Of a stretch of DNA of 64,000 nt, positions 8,688 to 16,230 are shown in pieces (within the stretch, counting starts at the first letter, position 1; every line of letters starts with the position of its first letter). The stretch spans positions 930,001 to 994,000 of the forward strand of contig NZ_CP136420.1 in the NCBI RefSeq assembly GCF_045278715.1, in the 5' to 3' direction. Source of the DNA: Neomoorella carbonis (GTDB taxonomy: Bacteria; Bacillota; DSM-521; Neomoorellales; Neomoorellaceae). A program made the translations under genes and the position numbers. The notes below the pieces were generated by a model. That model was not told the origin of the DNA, ran no database searches, and was given only the letters and a program-made list of their open reading frames with translations.

Positions 8688-9251
8688 ATGCGGGTAGGAA
8701 TCATCAGTGACACCCATGGCGACGGCGCCGCCTGGGAACAGGCCCTGGCCAACTGCTTTCAGGGTGTAGACCTGATCATCCATGCCGGCGATGTCCTTTA
8801 CCACGGCCCCAGGAACCCCATCGTGGCCGCCTATGCTCCTAAGGATCTGGCCGGGCTCTTGCAGCAGTCGCCGGTACCCCTTTTGATTGCCCGGGGGAAT
8901 TGCGATGCGGAAGTAGATGCCATGGTCTTAAATTTACCAATAACGGAACAGGTAGTTGTCCAGATGGGCAAGTACCGCCTGATTGCCCAGCACGGCCACC
9001 GTTTAGGTGAAGGCGACGCGGAACACCTGGCCGCCTATTACCGGGCCGACCTGTGGATAACCGGCCATACCCATGCAGCCATGCTGGCTGCCAGGGACGG
9101 GCGCCTTTTTGTCAATCCGGGCAGTCCCAGCCTGCCCCACAGCGGTCCCCTGGGCAAGTTGAAAACAGTAGCCGTAGCCGATGAGGCCGGCGTTAAAATC
9201 CTGGCCCTGGCAACTGGCGAAGTCCTGAAGGAGTTGCCCTGGCCGGCGTAA
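8688..9251 (+). CDS. YfcE/MJ0936-type metallophosphoesterase
   Basis: Small calcineurin-fold phosphodiesterase with two metal ions. Visible metal ligands: ISDTHGD at the N terminus, IIHAGDVLYHG, ARGNCD, QHGH and ITGHTHAA. These are the five blocks of the YfcE family. The 187-residue length is normal. ATG 8688 is 9 bases after ribH, and a two-way terminator follows. The physiological substrate cannot be read from the sequence. Confidence 0.9.
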   Translation: MRVGIISDTHGDGAAWEQALANCFQGVDLIIHAGDVLYHGPRNPIVAAYAPKDLAGLLQQSPVPLLIARGNCDAEVDAMVLNLPITEQVVVQMGKYRLIAQHGHRLGEGDAEHLAAYYRADLWITGHTHAAMLAARDGRLFVNPGSPSLPHSGPLGKLKTVAVADEAGVKILALATGEVLKELPWPA

Positions 9252-9257
9252 AGACAA

Positions 9258-9285
9258 AACCCGGGGTTAAGTCACCCCGGGTTAA
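9258..9285. terminator. Bidirectional terminator between the phosphoesterase gene and rpmB
   Basis: Ten-base-pair stem AACCCGGGGT (9258-9267) with ACCCCGGGTT (9274-9283), six-base loop and AT-rich flanks. It lies between convergent genes. Confidence 0.75.
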
Positions 9286-9297
9286 TTTAAATGCCTT

Positions 9298-9486
9298 TTA
9301 GACGGCTCGCTGTACCTTGCCTGAACGCAGGCAGCGGGTACAGACGTAAACCTTTTTGGTGGTACCGTTTAAAATAATCTTGACCCGCTGGAGATTAGGA
9401 GACCAGGTGCGTTTGGTCTTAATATTGGAGTGGCTGACCTGATTGCCGGTAGTCGTCCTTTTGCCACAGATGCTGCAGACTGCCAT
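9298..9486 (-). CDS. rpmB: 50S ribosomal protein L28
   Basis: Large-subunit ribosomal protein of 62 residues. The start at 9486 (MAVCSICGK) has GAGGTG just upstream on the minus strand. It keeps zinc-ribbon cysteines (CSIC near the N terminus, CTRC near the C terminus), the zinc-binding form of L28. The gene is transcribed alone, leftward, and converges on the phosphoesterase gene. Confidence 0.96.
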   Translation of the reverse strand: MAVCSICGKRTTTGNQVSHSNIKTKRTWSPNLQRVKIILNGTTKKVYVCTRCLRSGKVQRAV

Positions 9487-9520
9487 TCGTTTCACCTCGC
9501 TTTTCAACCCTACGGGCGAT

Positions 9521-9549
9521 ATTTTACCAGAGAAAGGGTTAGAAAGCAA
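9521..9549 (-). promoter_or_regulatory. Promoter of rpmB
   Basis: On the minus strand TTGCTT (9549-9544), a 17-base spacer and TAAAAT (9526-9521), with a TG dinucleotide one base upstream of the -10. Confidence 0.65.
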
Positions 9550-9621
9550 GGAAATAAATTTCTCCTGCCGGGCAGGGAGTTGCCGGGGCCTGTTGAAAAT
9601 AATAATCAGGTGGTGAAGGGA

Positions 9622-9858
9622 ATGAGCGGGCAAGAGAAAACAAACGTCGTTCCTTTGCAAATAACCCCAGACCTCTCCATTTTGGAAGTATTGCAGGCCT
9701 ATCCCCAGGTGCGGCAGGTATTTTACCGCTATGGCATGGGCTGCCTGGAATGCATGGGTGCTATGAATGAAACCATTGCCGGCGGCGCCCGCAGTCACGG
9801 CGTTAACCTGGAAGACCTGCTGAAAGACTTGAATAAAGCCATTAAAAGCCGGGGATGA
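9622..9858 (+). CDS. DUF1858 small redox-disulfide protein
   Basis: A 78-residue protein of the DUF1858 family, often found alone or fused to hybrid-cluster proteins; its biochemical role is not established. Sequence features are DLSILEVLQAYPQVRQVFYRYGMGCLECMG with a CLEC pair that could form a disulfide or bind metal, then a short helical tail (LEDLLKDLNKAI). ATG 9622 has AGGTGG 8 bases upstream. It precedes recG by 6 bases, so the two are probably co-transcribed. Confidence 0.85.
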   Translation: MSGQEKTNVVPLQITPDLSILEVLQAYPQVRQVFYRYGMGCLECMGAMNETIAGGARSHGVNLEDLLKDLNKAIKSRG

Positions 9859-9864
9859 GCCTGG

Positions 9865-11910
9865 ATGTACGACCGCCCGGTGACAGTGTTAAAATATGTA
9901 GGTCCCCAGAAAGCAGCCTGCCTGAACAAGCTCGGCATCCAGACGGTGAGCGATCTCCTCTGGCATTTTCCCAGGCGTTATGAAGACCGGCGCCAGCTAA
10001 AGAAACTGGCGGCGGCAACGGCCGGGGAAATAATTACCGTCCAGGTAAAAATCAAAGCGTGGGAAGAAAGAGAACTGCGTCCAAATTTGCGCCTCTTCCG
10101 TGCCTTCATCCAGGACCGGCAGGGGACAGGCTATGCCATCTGGTTTAACCAGCCCTACATCAAGCGCCAGCTACGTGTTGGAAGCGAGGTCGTCCTTACC
10201 GGGAAGGTAAATTACCGGGGTTATGTTCCCGAAATCCAGGTCAGTGATTATGAAGCCCTTGGGGAGGGAGACAGCGGCCTCCATACGGGGCGTATCGTAC
10301 CCTTTTATCCCCTGACGACGGGCTTAAGCCAGCGCTGGTTGAGGCTGATTGTCCACCAGGCCCTGGAAGAAGTCCGGGGAGAATTGCCTGAGCTTTTACC
10401 CCTCCATTTATGCCAACGTTACCGCCTTTTAACCCGCTACCAGGCCCTGAAATATATTCACTTCCCCCCCGATCCTGTCGCCCTGCACCAGGCGCGGCGG
10501 CGCCTTAAATATGAAGAACTTCTTATCTGGGAACTGGCTTTAACTTTAAGCCGCTGGCAGCGTGAAGCCGGCGTCCGGGGCATTGCCCATACCCCGGACA
10601 ACGGGCTGGTGCGGCAATTAATAGCTACCCTGCCCTTTAAACTGACCCGGGCCCAGGAAAGGGTGCTGGCCGAGATCCTGGCCGATATGGAAAACCCGCG
10701 GCCGATGGCCCGCCTGCTCCAGGGGGATGTCGGTTCGGGCAAAACCGTAGTGGCGGCAGCAGCCATGGTTAAGGCTGTAGCCGGCGGCTGGCAGGCTGCC
10801 TTGATGGTTCCCACAGAAGTCCTGGCCGAGCAGCACGGGCAAACCCTGCAGAAAATCCTCGCGCCCTTAAAAGTGCCGGTAGCCGTCTTGACGGGCAACA
10901 CCTCCCGGCCGGAGCGGGAAGCTGTCCTGGCCGGCCTGGCCACCGGCCAGCTGCCCCTGGTAGTAGGTACCCATGCTTTGATCCAGGAAAATGTCAGCTT
11001 TAAGGCCCTGGGTCTGGTCGTTATCGATGAGCAGCACCGCTTTGGCGTTGACCAGCGGGCCGCCCTGCAGGCCAAAGGGCGGGCTCCCGACCTGCTGGTC
11101 ATGACGGCTACGCCCATTCCCCGGACCCTGGCCCTGGCAATCTATGGTGACCTGGATGTGTCCCTTCTGGACGAGCTACCGCCGGGGCGGCAGCCGGTAA
11201 TTACCCGCATTTTAACGGAAAAGCAGCGTGCAAAAGCTTACCAGTTAATCCGGCGGGAGATTGCGCATGGCCACCAGGCCTACGTCATCTGTCCTTTAAT
11301 CGATGAAAGCGACAGCGTAGCTGCGGAAGGCGCCATCGCCATGGCGAAAAAGTTACAGGAAGAAGTCTTTCCTGAATACGCGGTGGGGCTGGTTCACGGG
11401 CGCCTTAAACCTGCTGAAAAGGAGGAGGTAATGAAGGCGTTCCGGGAGGGAAAAATCGCTATCCTGGTAGCGACGACGGTCGTGGAGGTAGGAGTCGACG
11501 TGCCCAATGCTACGGTAATGTTAATCGAAGGGGCGGAAAGGCTGGGCCTGGCCCAGCTACACCAGCTGCGGGGCCGGGTGGGGCGCGGTACAGCACCGGC
11601 CTATTGTGTGCTTATCACCGGCAACAGCCAGGCAGCCCGGGAGCGGCTGGCTATCCTGGCCTCCAGTCAGGACGGCTTTGCCATTGCCGAAGCCGACCTG
11701 CGCCTCAGAGGCCCCGGAGAGTTCTTTGGCACCCGCCAGCACGGCTTGCCGGAATTTCGCCTGGCAAGGCTGCCGGAGGATGGCCGCATCCTGGAACAGG
11801 CCCGCCAGGATGCCCGCCTGATTTGCCGGGAAAACCTCTGGCAGCAGCCGGAATACCACCAGCTTTACCTGGCAGCCAAGGAAAAAATTGCAAGCCTGCA
11901 ATTGTATTAA
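9865..11910 (+). CDS. recG: ATP-dependent DNA helicase RecG
   Basis: Branch-migration helicase that regresses stalled forks and processes Holliday junctions. The 681-residue protein has an N-terminal wedge/OB region (about 1-240) and two helicase lobes: Walker A GDVGSGKT, DEQHRFG (DExH-type box), TATPIPRT, then HGRLKPAEKEE, VVEVGVDVPNA and QLRGRVGRG in lobe 2, followed by the C-terminal TRG-like FFGTRQHGLPEF. The length and motif order are standard. Confidence 0.97.
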   Translation: MYDRPVTVLKYVGPQKAACLNKLGIQTVSDLLWHFPRRYEDRRQLKKLAAATAGEIITVQVKIKAWEERELRPNLRLFRAFIQDRQGTGYAIWFNQPYIKRQLRVGSEVVLTGKVNYRGYVPEIQVSDYEALGEGDSGLHTGRIVPFYPLTTGLSQRWLRLIVHQALEEVRGELPELLPLHLCQRYRLLTRYQALKYIHFPPDPVALHQARRRLKYEELLIWELALTLSRWQREAGVRGIAHTPDNGLVRQLIATLPFKLTRAQERVLAEILADMENPRPMARLLQGDVGSGKTVVAAAAMVKAVAGGWQAALMVPTEVLAEQHGQTLQKILAPLKVPVAVLTGNTSRPEREAVLAGLATGQLPLVVGTHALIQENVSFKALGLVVIDEQHRFGVDQRAALQAKGRAPDLLVMTATPIPRTLALAIYGDLDVSLLDELPPGRQPVITRILTEKQRAKAYQLIRREIAHGHQAYVICPLIDESDSVAAEGAIAMAKKLQEEVFPEYAVGLVHGRLKPAEKEEVMKAFREGKIAILVATTVVEVGVDVPNATVMLIEGAERLGLAQLHQLRGRVGRGTAPAYCVLITGNSQAARERLAILASSQDGFAIAEADLRLRGPGEFFGTRQHGLPEFRLARLPEDGRILEQARQDARLICRENLWQQPEYHQLYLAAKEKIASLQLY

Positions 11911-11994
11911 GGAAAAATATACCAGAAACAGATGGGTATGTTTAAATTATTTTTCAGCCATACTAAACATAAAAATTGGCACGCAGGTGATTTT

Positions 11995-12390
11995 ATGCAA
12001 CTAGAAAATGATGAGCGTTCCTTGCTGGCTTCCTTTTCCAGCAGCACCCGGGCCCAGGAAGCCATCAATGCCCTGAAAGCGGTCGGTATAACACAGGTTC
12101 AGTTTGACCGGGTGGGACGTTTTGGCACCCGCTATAATGCCCAGTACAATAACCCCCTGGCCAACCAGGCCAATACCATTACCGGCTTGACCCTTTATTC
12201 CGCTGATATTAACCCCCTGGTAAAAACCGACACCAGGGCCCTGCTGGCCGCCGACCCTTCTGTCAGCGGTGTGGGTTTAAAGGATTACGGCGTAGCCGGC
12301 AACGAGGGCTTTTTAGTTACCGTAGTAACGCAAGCGTCCCGGGTGGAGGAAGCCCGGGAAATCCTTGAGGCCCACGGTGGCCGGCTATAA
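11995..12390 (+). CDS. Uncharacterised protein before the SASP gene
   Basis: I do not recognise this family with confidence. The likely start is ATG 11995 after AGGTGA, giving 131 residues (a frame from 11932 is longer but has a weak start). The N-terminal half (SLLASFSSSTRAQEAINALKAVG) looks like the alternating strand-helix pattern of small alpha/beta regulators such as the YflT/general-stress type. The middle is rich in Asn, Thr and Gly, and the C-terminal half (FLVTVVTQ..EEAREILEAHGG) repeats the alpha/beta pattern. It lies between recG and a spore-protein gene and has its own terminator. A sporulation role is only a guess from position. Confidence 0.6.
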   Translation: MQLENDERSLLASFSSSTRAQEAINALKAVGITQVQFDRVGRFGTRYNAQYNNPLANQANTITGLTLYSADINPLVKTDTRALLAADPSVSGVGLKDYGVAGNEGFLVTVVTQASRVEEAREILEAHGGRL

Positions 12391-12394
12391 AAAT

Positions 12395-12420
12395 GCGCCC
12401 TTTAGGGCGTTTCTTTTTTT
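12395..12420 (+). terminator. Intrinsic terminator
   Basis: Stem CGCCC/GGGCG with a TTTA loop followed by a T-rich tract (TTTCTTTTTTT). Confidence 0.85.
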
Positions 12421-12460
12421 AAAATATTAATACAAAATTAGGCTAGCCAAATAATACTAA

Positions 12461-12489
12461 GCATAAAAAAAGGCCGCCGGCTAATACTA
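12461..12489 (+). promoter_or_regulatory. Candidate forespore (sigma-G-like) promoter of the SASP gene
   Basis: GCATA at 12461-12465, a 17-base spacer and AATACTA at 12483-12489, close to the sigma-G pattern (GnATR / CATnnTA). The decamer TAATACTAAG occurs twice (12452 and 12482). The downstream gene encodes a spore protein, which fits the assignment. Confidence 0.45.
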
Positions 12490-12521
12490 AGACTGCACAA
12501 AGGAAAAGGAGGTGAAACTGA

Positions 12522-12890
12522 ATGCCGCGTGGAGGAAGGACCAACCGTCTCCTGATCCCCCAGGCCCGCGGCCAGATGGAAAGGTTCAAGCAGGAAGTGG
12601 CCAGCGAACTGGGGATCACCAATTACGACGGTTACCTGGGTGACCTGCCCTCCAAGGTTAACGGTTCTGTAGGGGGGCTCATGGTCAAGAAGATGATCGC
12701 TGCTTATGAGCAGAGCCTGAGCAATCAAGCAGCCGGCGGCCTTGGTGGTGCTGATGTTGAACTGGGTGCCGCCCAGAACGTTACCGGCCGCATCAGCGGG
12801 CCCAATCCCGCTTATAATGCCGGTGGCCAGAAGTTAAACATCAATGCCCAGCAGTACAATCCCGGTGGGCTGGGTGGATTGACCCAGTAA
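12522..12890 (+). CDS. Alpha/beta-type small acid-soluble spore protein
   Basis: DNA-coating spore protein that protects dormant DNA and is degraded at germination. Conserved parts: MERFKQEVASELGI, which contains the site usually cut by germination protease Gpr, then GYLGDLPSKVNGSVGGLMVKKMI. AAGGAGGTGA lies directly upstream of ATG 12522. At 122 residues it is longer than the usual 60-75: an extra C-terminal tail of about 45 residues rich in Gly, Asn, Gln and Ala (from about residue 77) is not typical. The Gpr gene is immediately downstream and convergent. Confidence 0.92.
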   Translation: MPRGGRTNRLLIPQARGQMERFKQEVASELGITNYDGYLGDLPSKVNGSVGGLMVKKMIAAYEQSLSNQAAGGLGGADVELGAAQNVTGRISGPNPAYNAGGQKLNINAQQYNPGGLGGLTQ

Positions 12891-12901
12891 AGGCAATTCC
12901 G

Positions 12902-12930
12902 GATGGCGGGTTTAACCCGCCATCTTTTTA
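12902..12930 (+). terminator. Intrinsic terminator of the SASP gene
   Basis: Stem GATGGCGGG (12902-12910) with CCCGCCATC (12916-12924), five-base loop, then TTTTT. It touches the gpr stop codon on the opposite strand. Confidence 0.9.
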
Positions 12931-13905
12931 ATGTAAGGGTATGGCCGCCCTGGCCTGCAGTAAAGCGCTATGCAGGGTCCTGTTGAGGGCATTGCCAATA
13001 ACCCAGGCCAGATTATGTACCAGGTCGTCAACTTCTTTGGGGGTTACGGTAAGGTTACCGCCAAAGGGTGCCAGGACGTTGCGGGTAAGGTTCTGGGCCA
13101 CAGCCTGATCGAGCTGCAGGTTGACATGGGGAAAAGCCTGCTGCATTTGGTTAAGGGCTTCATAAATAATCACGCCGGCATGGACCACAGTAGGAATACC
13201 GATGGCAATGACGGGAACACCCATAGTTTGCTGATTGATACCGGCACGCTGATTGCCCACTCCTGAGCCGGGGCTAATACCGGTATCGGTAATTTGGATG
13301 CTGCTGCCTATACGCTGCAGATCGCCAGCGGCCAGGGCATCAATGGCAATCAACGCCCGGGGACGGGTTTTTTCTACTACACCCTTGAGGATTTCCGCCG
13401 TTTCAATACCGGTGGTACCCAGGACACCGGGGGCCAGGGCACTGACGGGCCTGGTTCCAGGAGGCATATTTTGCGGGGCAAATTTTAATAAATGCCTGGT
13501 GACTGTAAACTGGTTGATTACTTTTGGACCCAGGGAGTCCGGGGTCGCTTCCCAGTTTCCCAGACCCACCACCAGCACCGGGTCGGTAGGACCGACATGC
13601 CATTTTTCTAATAACAGGTTGAGCTTCTGGGCCAGGAGACCGGCTATTTCTTCATGAACGGGCGGGTTCTCGGAGCGAAGGGCCGGGGCGTCAATGGTTA
13701 TGTAAGTTCCTCGGGGTTTGCCCATAGCCTGCTCGCCCATAGCATTCATGATCGTAATGGTTGTAACCGAAGCGTTAGGATACTGTTCTTTATCTTCCCT
13801 TACCCCGGGCACTTCCTGCTGTGTAGCCCCGCGTAAAAGAGCATGGGCTTCTACCGCCAGATCCAGGATAACTCCTGAAAGCCGGTAAAATTCGGCGCGC
13901 TCCAA
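12928..13905 (-). CDS. gpr: Germination protease Gpr
   Basis: Aspartic-type protease that is activated in the spore and degrades SASPs at germination. The minus-strand frame runs from 13947, but AGGAGG lies inside that extension and sits 8 bases before TTG 13905, so TTG is the likely start, giving 325 residues. Conserved stretches: LAVEAHALLRGATQQEVPGV near the N terminus, EQAMGKPRGTYITIDAPALR, LVVGLGNWEATPDSLGPKV and the long GIETAEI..PRALIAIDALAA region. It converges with its substrate gene. Confidence 0.94.
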   Translation of the reverse strand: MERAEFYRLSGVILDLAVEAHALLRGATQQEVPGVREDKEQYPNASVTTITIMNAMGEQAMGKPRGTYITIDAPALRSENPPVHEEIAGLLAQKLNLLLEKWHVGPTDPVLVVGLGNWEATPDSLGPKVINQFTVTRHLLKFAPQNMPPGTRPVSALAPGVLGTTGIETAEILKGVVEKTRPRALIAIDALAAGDLQRIGSSIQITDTGISPGSGVGNQRAGINQQTMGVPVIAIGIPTVVHAGVIIYEALNQMQQAFPHVNLQLDQAVAQNLTRNVLAPFGGNLTVTPKEVDDLVHNLAWVIGNALNRTLHSALLQARAAIPLH

Positions 13906-14023
13906 GGTGGTTTCCTCCTTTTTAAACCCTGCCTTCAGGTTTTCCATAATGAAAAAAAATATACATCAAAAAGGAAAAGTTTCCTTACGTGTTGAATATT
14001 TGCCCTCAGGGAAGGTGAGACTG

Positions 14024-14191
14024 ATGGAAGTAAAATGTGCCCTCTGCGGTCGAAAAGAGGAGCTTACCAAAGTACATAAGGATTATCGTAAATTAGCCAG
14101 GGACAAGAATGCCGTCTACACCTGCGAAACCTGCCGTGCCAGGTTGCGCTATCAGGCACTGCAAGCTCAAAAACCCGAAAAACCATTATAA
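14024..14191 (+). CDS. DUF2197/YlaI-like zinc-ribbon protein
   Basis: A 55-residue protein with two CxxC pairs (CALC near the N terminus, CETC about 35 residues later), the layout of the YlaI/DUF2197 family whose function is unknown. ATG 14024 follows GAAGGTGAGA. A longer frame from 13907 crosses the gpr upstream region and is not preferred. It is the first gene of a redox-flavoured cluster but is separated from the next gene by a strong promoter. Confidence 0.8.
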   Translation: MEVKCALCGRKEELTKVHKDYRKLARDKNAVYTCETCRARLRYQALQAQKPEKPL

Positions 14192-14199
14192 ATAACATA

Positions 14200-14228
14200 T
14201 TGACAGCGAAAAATATATATAGTATAAT
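14200..14228 (+). promoter_or_regulatory. Perfect-consensus sigma-A promoter of the selenoprotein-thioredoxin cluster
   Basis: TTGACA (14200-14205), 17-base spacer, TATAAT (14223-14228): both hexamers exact. It drives the selenoprotein, thioredoxin and ferredoxin genes, which follow without a visible terminator until 15079. Confidence 0.92.
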
Positions 14229-14252
14229 CATAAAACGAGAGGAGGAAAAAAG

Positions 14253-14534
14253 ATGGAAATTCGTATTAGCCCGAAAGCGGAACAATATATCAAAGAAAAA
14301 TCCGATACCATTACCATTAAACTGGAGATGTGCGGCGGTTGAGCTGGACTATCCATTCGTCCTGCCGTGTATGCAGGCGCGCCAGCTGACGTGAAAAACT
14401 TTATTGTCCAGCAGCTCAACGGCTTAAAGGTTTACCTGCAAAAAGGGATTAAAGCTTCACGTGGCCTGGATGTGGACCTGGTAGGCTTTGGCCCCTTTAA
14501 ACAGCTCGTTGTTGATGGAGTGCAAAATTATTAA
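14253..14534 (+). CDS. HesB-like selenoprotein (in-frame UGA read as selenocysteine)
   Basis: The frame starts at ATG 14253 behind GAGAGGAGG and meets TGA at 14340-14342, codon 30, within a C-G-G-(TGA) motif. Reading continues for 63 more codons to TAA 14532-14534 with normal codon use and HesB/IscA-like sequence (IRPAVYAGAP, GLDVDLVGFGPF). The product would be 93 residues. HesB-related selenoproteins with a Cys-x-x-Sec motif are a known family, probably linked to Fe-S or redox chemistry. A SECIS-like stem-loop directly follows the UGA. Genome pipelines normally miss this gene or split it. The next gene is thioredoxin, 19 bases on. Confidence 0.92.
14340..14388 (+). promoter_or_regulatory. 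Bacterial SECIS-like element
   Basis: Starts at the UGA itself. Outer stem AGCTGG (14342-14347) with CCAGCT (14382-14387); inner hairpin CCTGC (14361-14365) with GCAGG (14373-14377) and a seven-base apical loop containing G and GU (CGTGTAT). Position and size match SelB-recognised elements of bacterial selenoprotein genes. Confidence 0.82.
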
Positions 14535-14553
14535 ATTGGGGAGGTAAGAAAAT

Positions 14554-14880
14554 ATGAGCAAGCCCGTTAATGTGGATAGCAACGCCTTTGAAGCTGAAGT
14601 TCTGTCAGCACCGCTACCGGTGGTAGTTGATTTCTGGGCCGTCTGGTGCGGTCCCTGCCGGATGATGGCCCCGGTGCTGGATCAGCTGGCCGAAGACTAC
14701 GCTGGCAATGTGAAATTTGCCAAGGTGAACGTCGATGAAAATCAGGAACTGGCAGCCCGCTATGGTATTATGAGCATACCTACCCTGGTTATCTTTAAAG
14801 ATGGCCGGGAAGTGGGACGGGTCATCGGCTATATGCCCAAGGAAAAGCTAAAGGAACAGCTGGAAGCTGCCATACATTAA
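14554..14880 (+). CDS. trxA: Thioredoxin
   Basis: Small disulfide reductase of 108 residues with the active site WCGPC (C32, C35) and the cis-proline loop SIPTL. GGGGAGGTAAG precedes ATG 14554. It lies 19 bases after the HesB-like selenoprotein and 11 before a ferredoxin, so it may reduce the selenoprotein's Cys/Sec pair. That functional link is an inference from position. Confidence 0.96.
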   Translation: MSKPVNVDSNAFEAEVLSAPLPVVVDFWAVWCGPCRMMAPVLDQLAEDYAGNVKFAKVNVDENQELAARYGIMSIPTLVIFKDGREVGRVIGYMPKEKLKEQLEAAIH

Positions 14881-14891
14881 GGGGAGATTAC

Positions 14892-15080
14892 ATGGCCCGC
14901 CAAGCCTTTATTGATGCCAGCATTTGCGACGGCCGGGCCGATTGCCGGGCCATGAGCGCCTGCCCTACTAAATCCTTCCTGCGCGAAGAGGAGAGCGAAC
15001 CCTGGTTTATTGGCCCTACCTGCCTGGGCTGCGGTCGCTGCCTGCTGGCCTGTGACCGGCAGGCCATCCGCCTGATATAG
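14892..15080 (+). CDS. Small ferredoxin-like protein (one or two 4Fe-4S sites)
   Basis: A 62-residue protein. The second cluster is canonical (CLGCGRCLLACDR, missing the usual Pro after the last Cys), the first is irregular (CDGRADCRAM..CP), with spacing unlike bacterial two-cluster ferredoxins, so only one cluster is certain. ATG 14892 follows GGGGAG. It is the last gene before a terminator and belongs to the selenoprotein-thioredoxin transcription unit. Confidence 0.82.
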   Translation: MARQAFIDASICDGRADCRAMSACPTKSFLREEESEPWFIGPTCLGCGRCLLACDRQAIRLI

Positions 15081-15122
15081 CAAGGGTCACCGGTGAATTA
15101 CCGGTGACCCTTGCTGTTTCTT
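15079..15122 (+). terminator. Terminator of the selenoprotein-thioredoxin-ferredoxin unit
   Basis: Perfect 15-bp stem (15079-15093 with 15101-15115) overlapping the ferredoxin stop codon. The T tract is short (GTTTCTT), so termination strength is uncertain. Confidence 0.65.
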
Positions 15123-15194
15123 ATCAAATTTAACTTTAAGCCGGCAGGCTTTTGTTTAAGTATGTCGAATTATAACCTGGAGGAGGTAGGGAAG

Positions 15195-16229
15195 ATGCTC
15201 CGGAAGGTCCGGGTGGAAGACAGCGTGGGGACGGTCCTGGCCCACGACCTGACCAAAATCGTCCCCGGCGAGTTCAAGGGAAGACGATTTAAGAAAGGAC
15301 ATATTATTCAGCCGGAAGATATACCCGAACTGCTGCAAATGGGCAAGGAGCACCTTTATGTCCTGACCCTGGGGCCGGACGAGGTGCACGAAGACGAGGC
15401 CGCCATCCGCCTGGCCCGGGCGGCAGCCGGCGACGGCGATCACGGCCTCAAATTTAGCGAGCCCCAGGAAGGCAAGGTAAACCTTATCGCTGCCAGGAAC
15501 GGCCTGTTGAAGGTAAACCTCCCGGCCCTGCAGCAAGTTAATGAAGGGGCGGAAATCGTCCTGGCCACCCTGCACAACAATTACCCGGTTACGGCAGGCC
15601 AGGTGGTGGCCGGCACCAGGCTGATCCCCCTGCTGGCGCCGCGGGCGGTGATTGAAAGGGTAGAAGCCATTTGCCGCCAGGCCGGCGGAATCGTCCGCAT
15701 AGCCCCCTACCGCCGGTTGCGGGTAGGCTTGATTACCACCGGCAGTGAGGTTTACAAAGGGCGGGTAAAAGACGCTTTTGGCCCGGTGGTCCGGGCCAAG
15801 ATTGCCAGTTATGGCTCAGAAGTAGAGAGGGAAGAGATCGTACCTGATGACGCTGAGGCGATCCGCCGGGCCATCGCCGCCATGTTAACTGCCGGCATGG
15901 AAATGGTGGTGCTGACGGGGGGCATGTCGGTTGATCCCGACGACGTGACGCCGGAAGGGATCCGCCGCAGCGGCGCGGAAGTCGTCACCTACGGCGCCCC
16001 GGTGCTGCCGGGAGCCATGTTCATGCTGGCCTACCTGGGGGAGGTGCCTGTTATGGGCCTGCCGGGATGTGTCATGTATTACCGGGCCACCATCTTTGAC
16101 CTGGTCCTGCCCCGGGTTTTAACGGGGGAACGGCTGCAGCGCAAAGATATAGCCGGGCTGGCGGCCGGGGGCCTCTGCCAGGGCTGCCCGGAATGCCGCT
16201 ACCCGGCCTGTTCCTTCGGTAAAGGGTAA
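15195..16229 (+). CDS. Molybdopterin-binding protein (MoeA/CinA-type domain)
   Basis: 344 residues from ATG 15195 behind GGAGGAGG; a longer frame from 15111 overlaps the terminator and is not preferred. The C-terminal half has the MoCF-type fold with GLITTGSEVYKGRVKDAF and VVLTGGMSVDPDDVTPEG, the pterin-binding signature. The N-terminal half lacks a clear MoeA domain I/II. The last 18 residues form a cysteine-rich tail (CQGCPECRYPACSF) that could bind an Fe-S cluster or zinc. It may act in Mo/W cofactor insertion or sensing; full MoeA function is not shown. Confidence 0.8.
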   Translation: MLRKVRVEDSVGTVLAHDLTKIVPGEFKGRRFKKGHIIQPEDIPELLQMGKEHLYVLTLGPDEVHEDEAAIRLARAAAGDGDHGLKFSEPQEGKVNLIAARNGLLKVNLPALQQVNEGAEIVLATLHNNYPVTAGQVVAGTRLIPLLAPRAVIERVEAICRQAGGIVRIAPYRRLRVGLITTGSEVYKGRVKDAFGPVVRAKIASYGSEVEREEIVPDDAEAIRRAIAAMLTAGMEMVVLTGGMSVDPDDVTPEGIRRSGAEVVTYGAPVLPGAMFMLAYLGEVPVMGLPGCVMYYRATIFDLVLPRVLTGERLQRKDIAGLAAGGLCQGCPECRYPACSFGKG

Positions 16230-16230
16230 A

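Noticed and set aside
14253..14342. 30-codon mini-gene or pseudogene ending at TGA
   Set aside because: Coding sequence continues in the same frame past the TGA, and a SECIS-like element follows, so a selenoprotein fits better.
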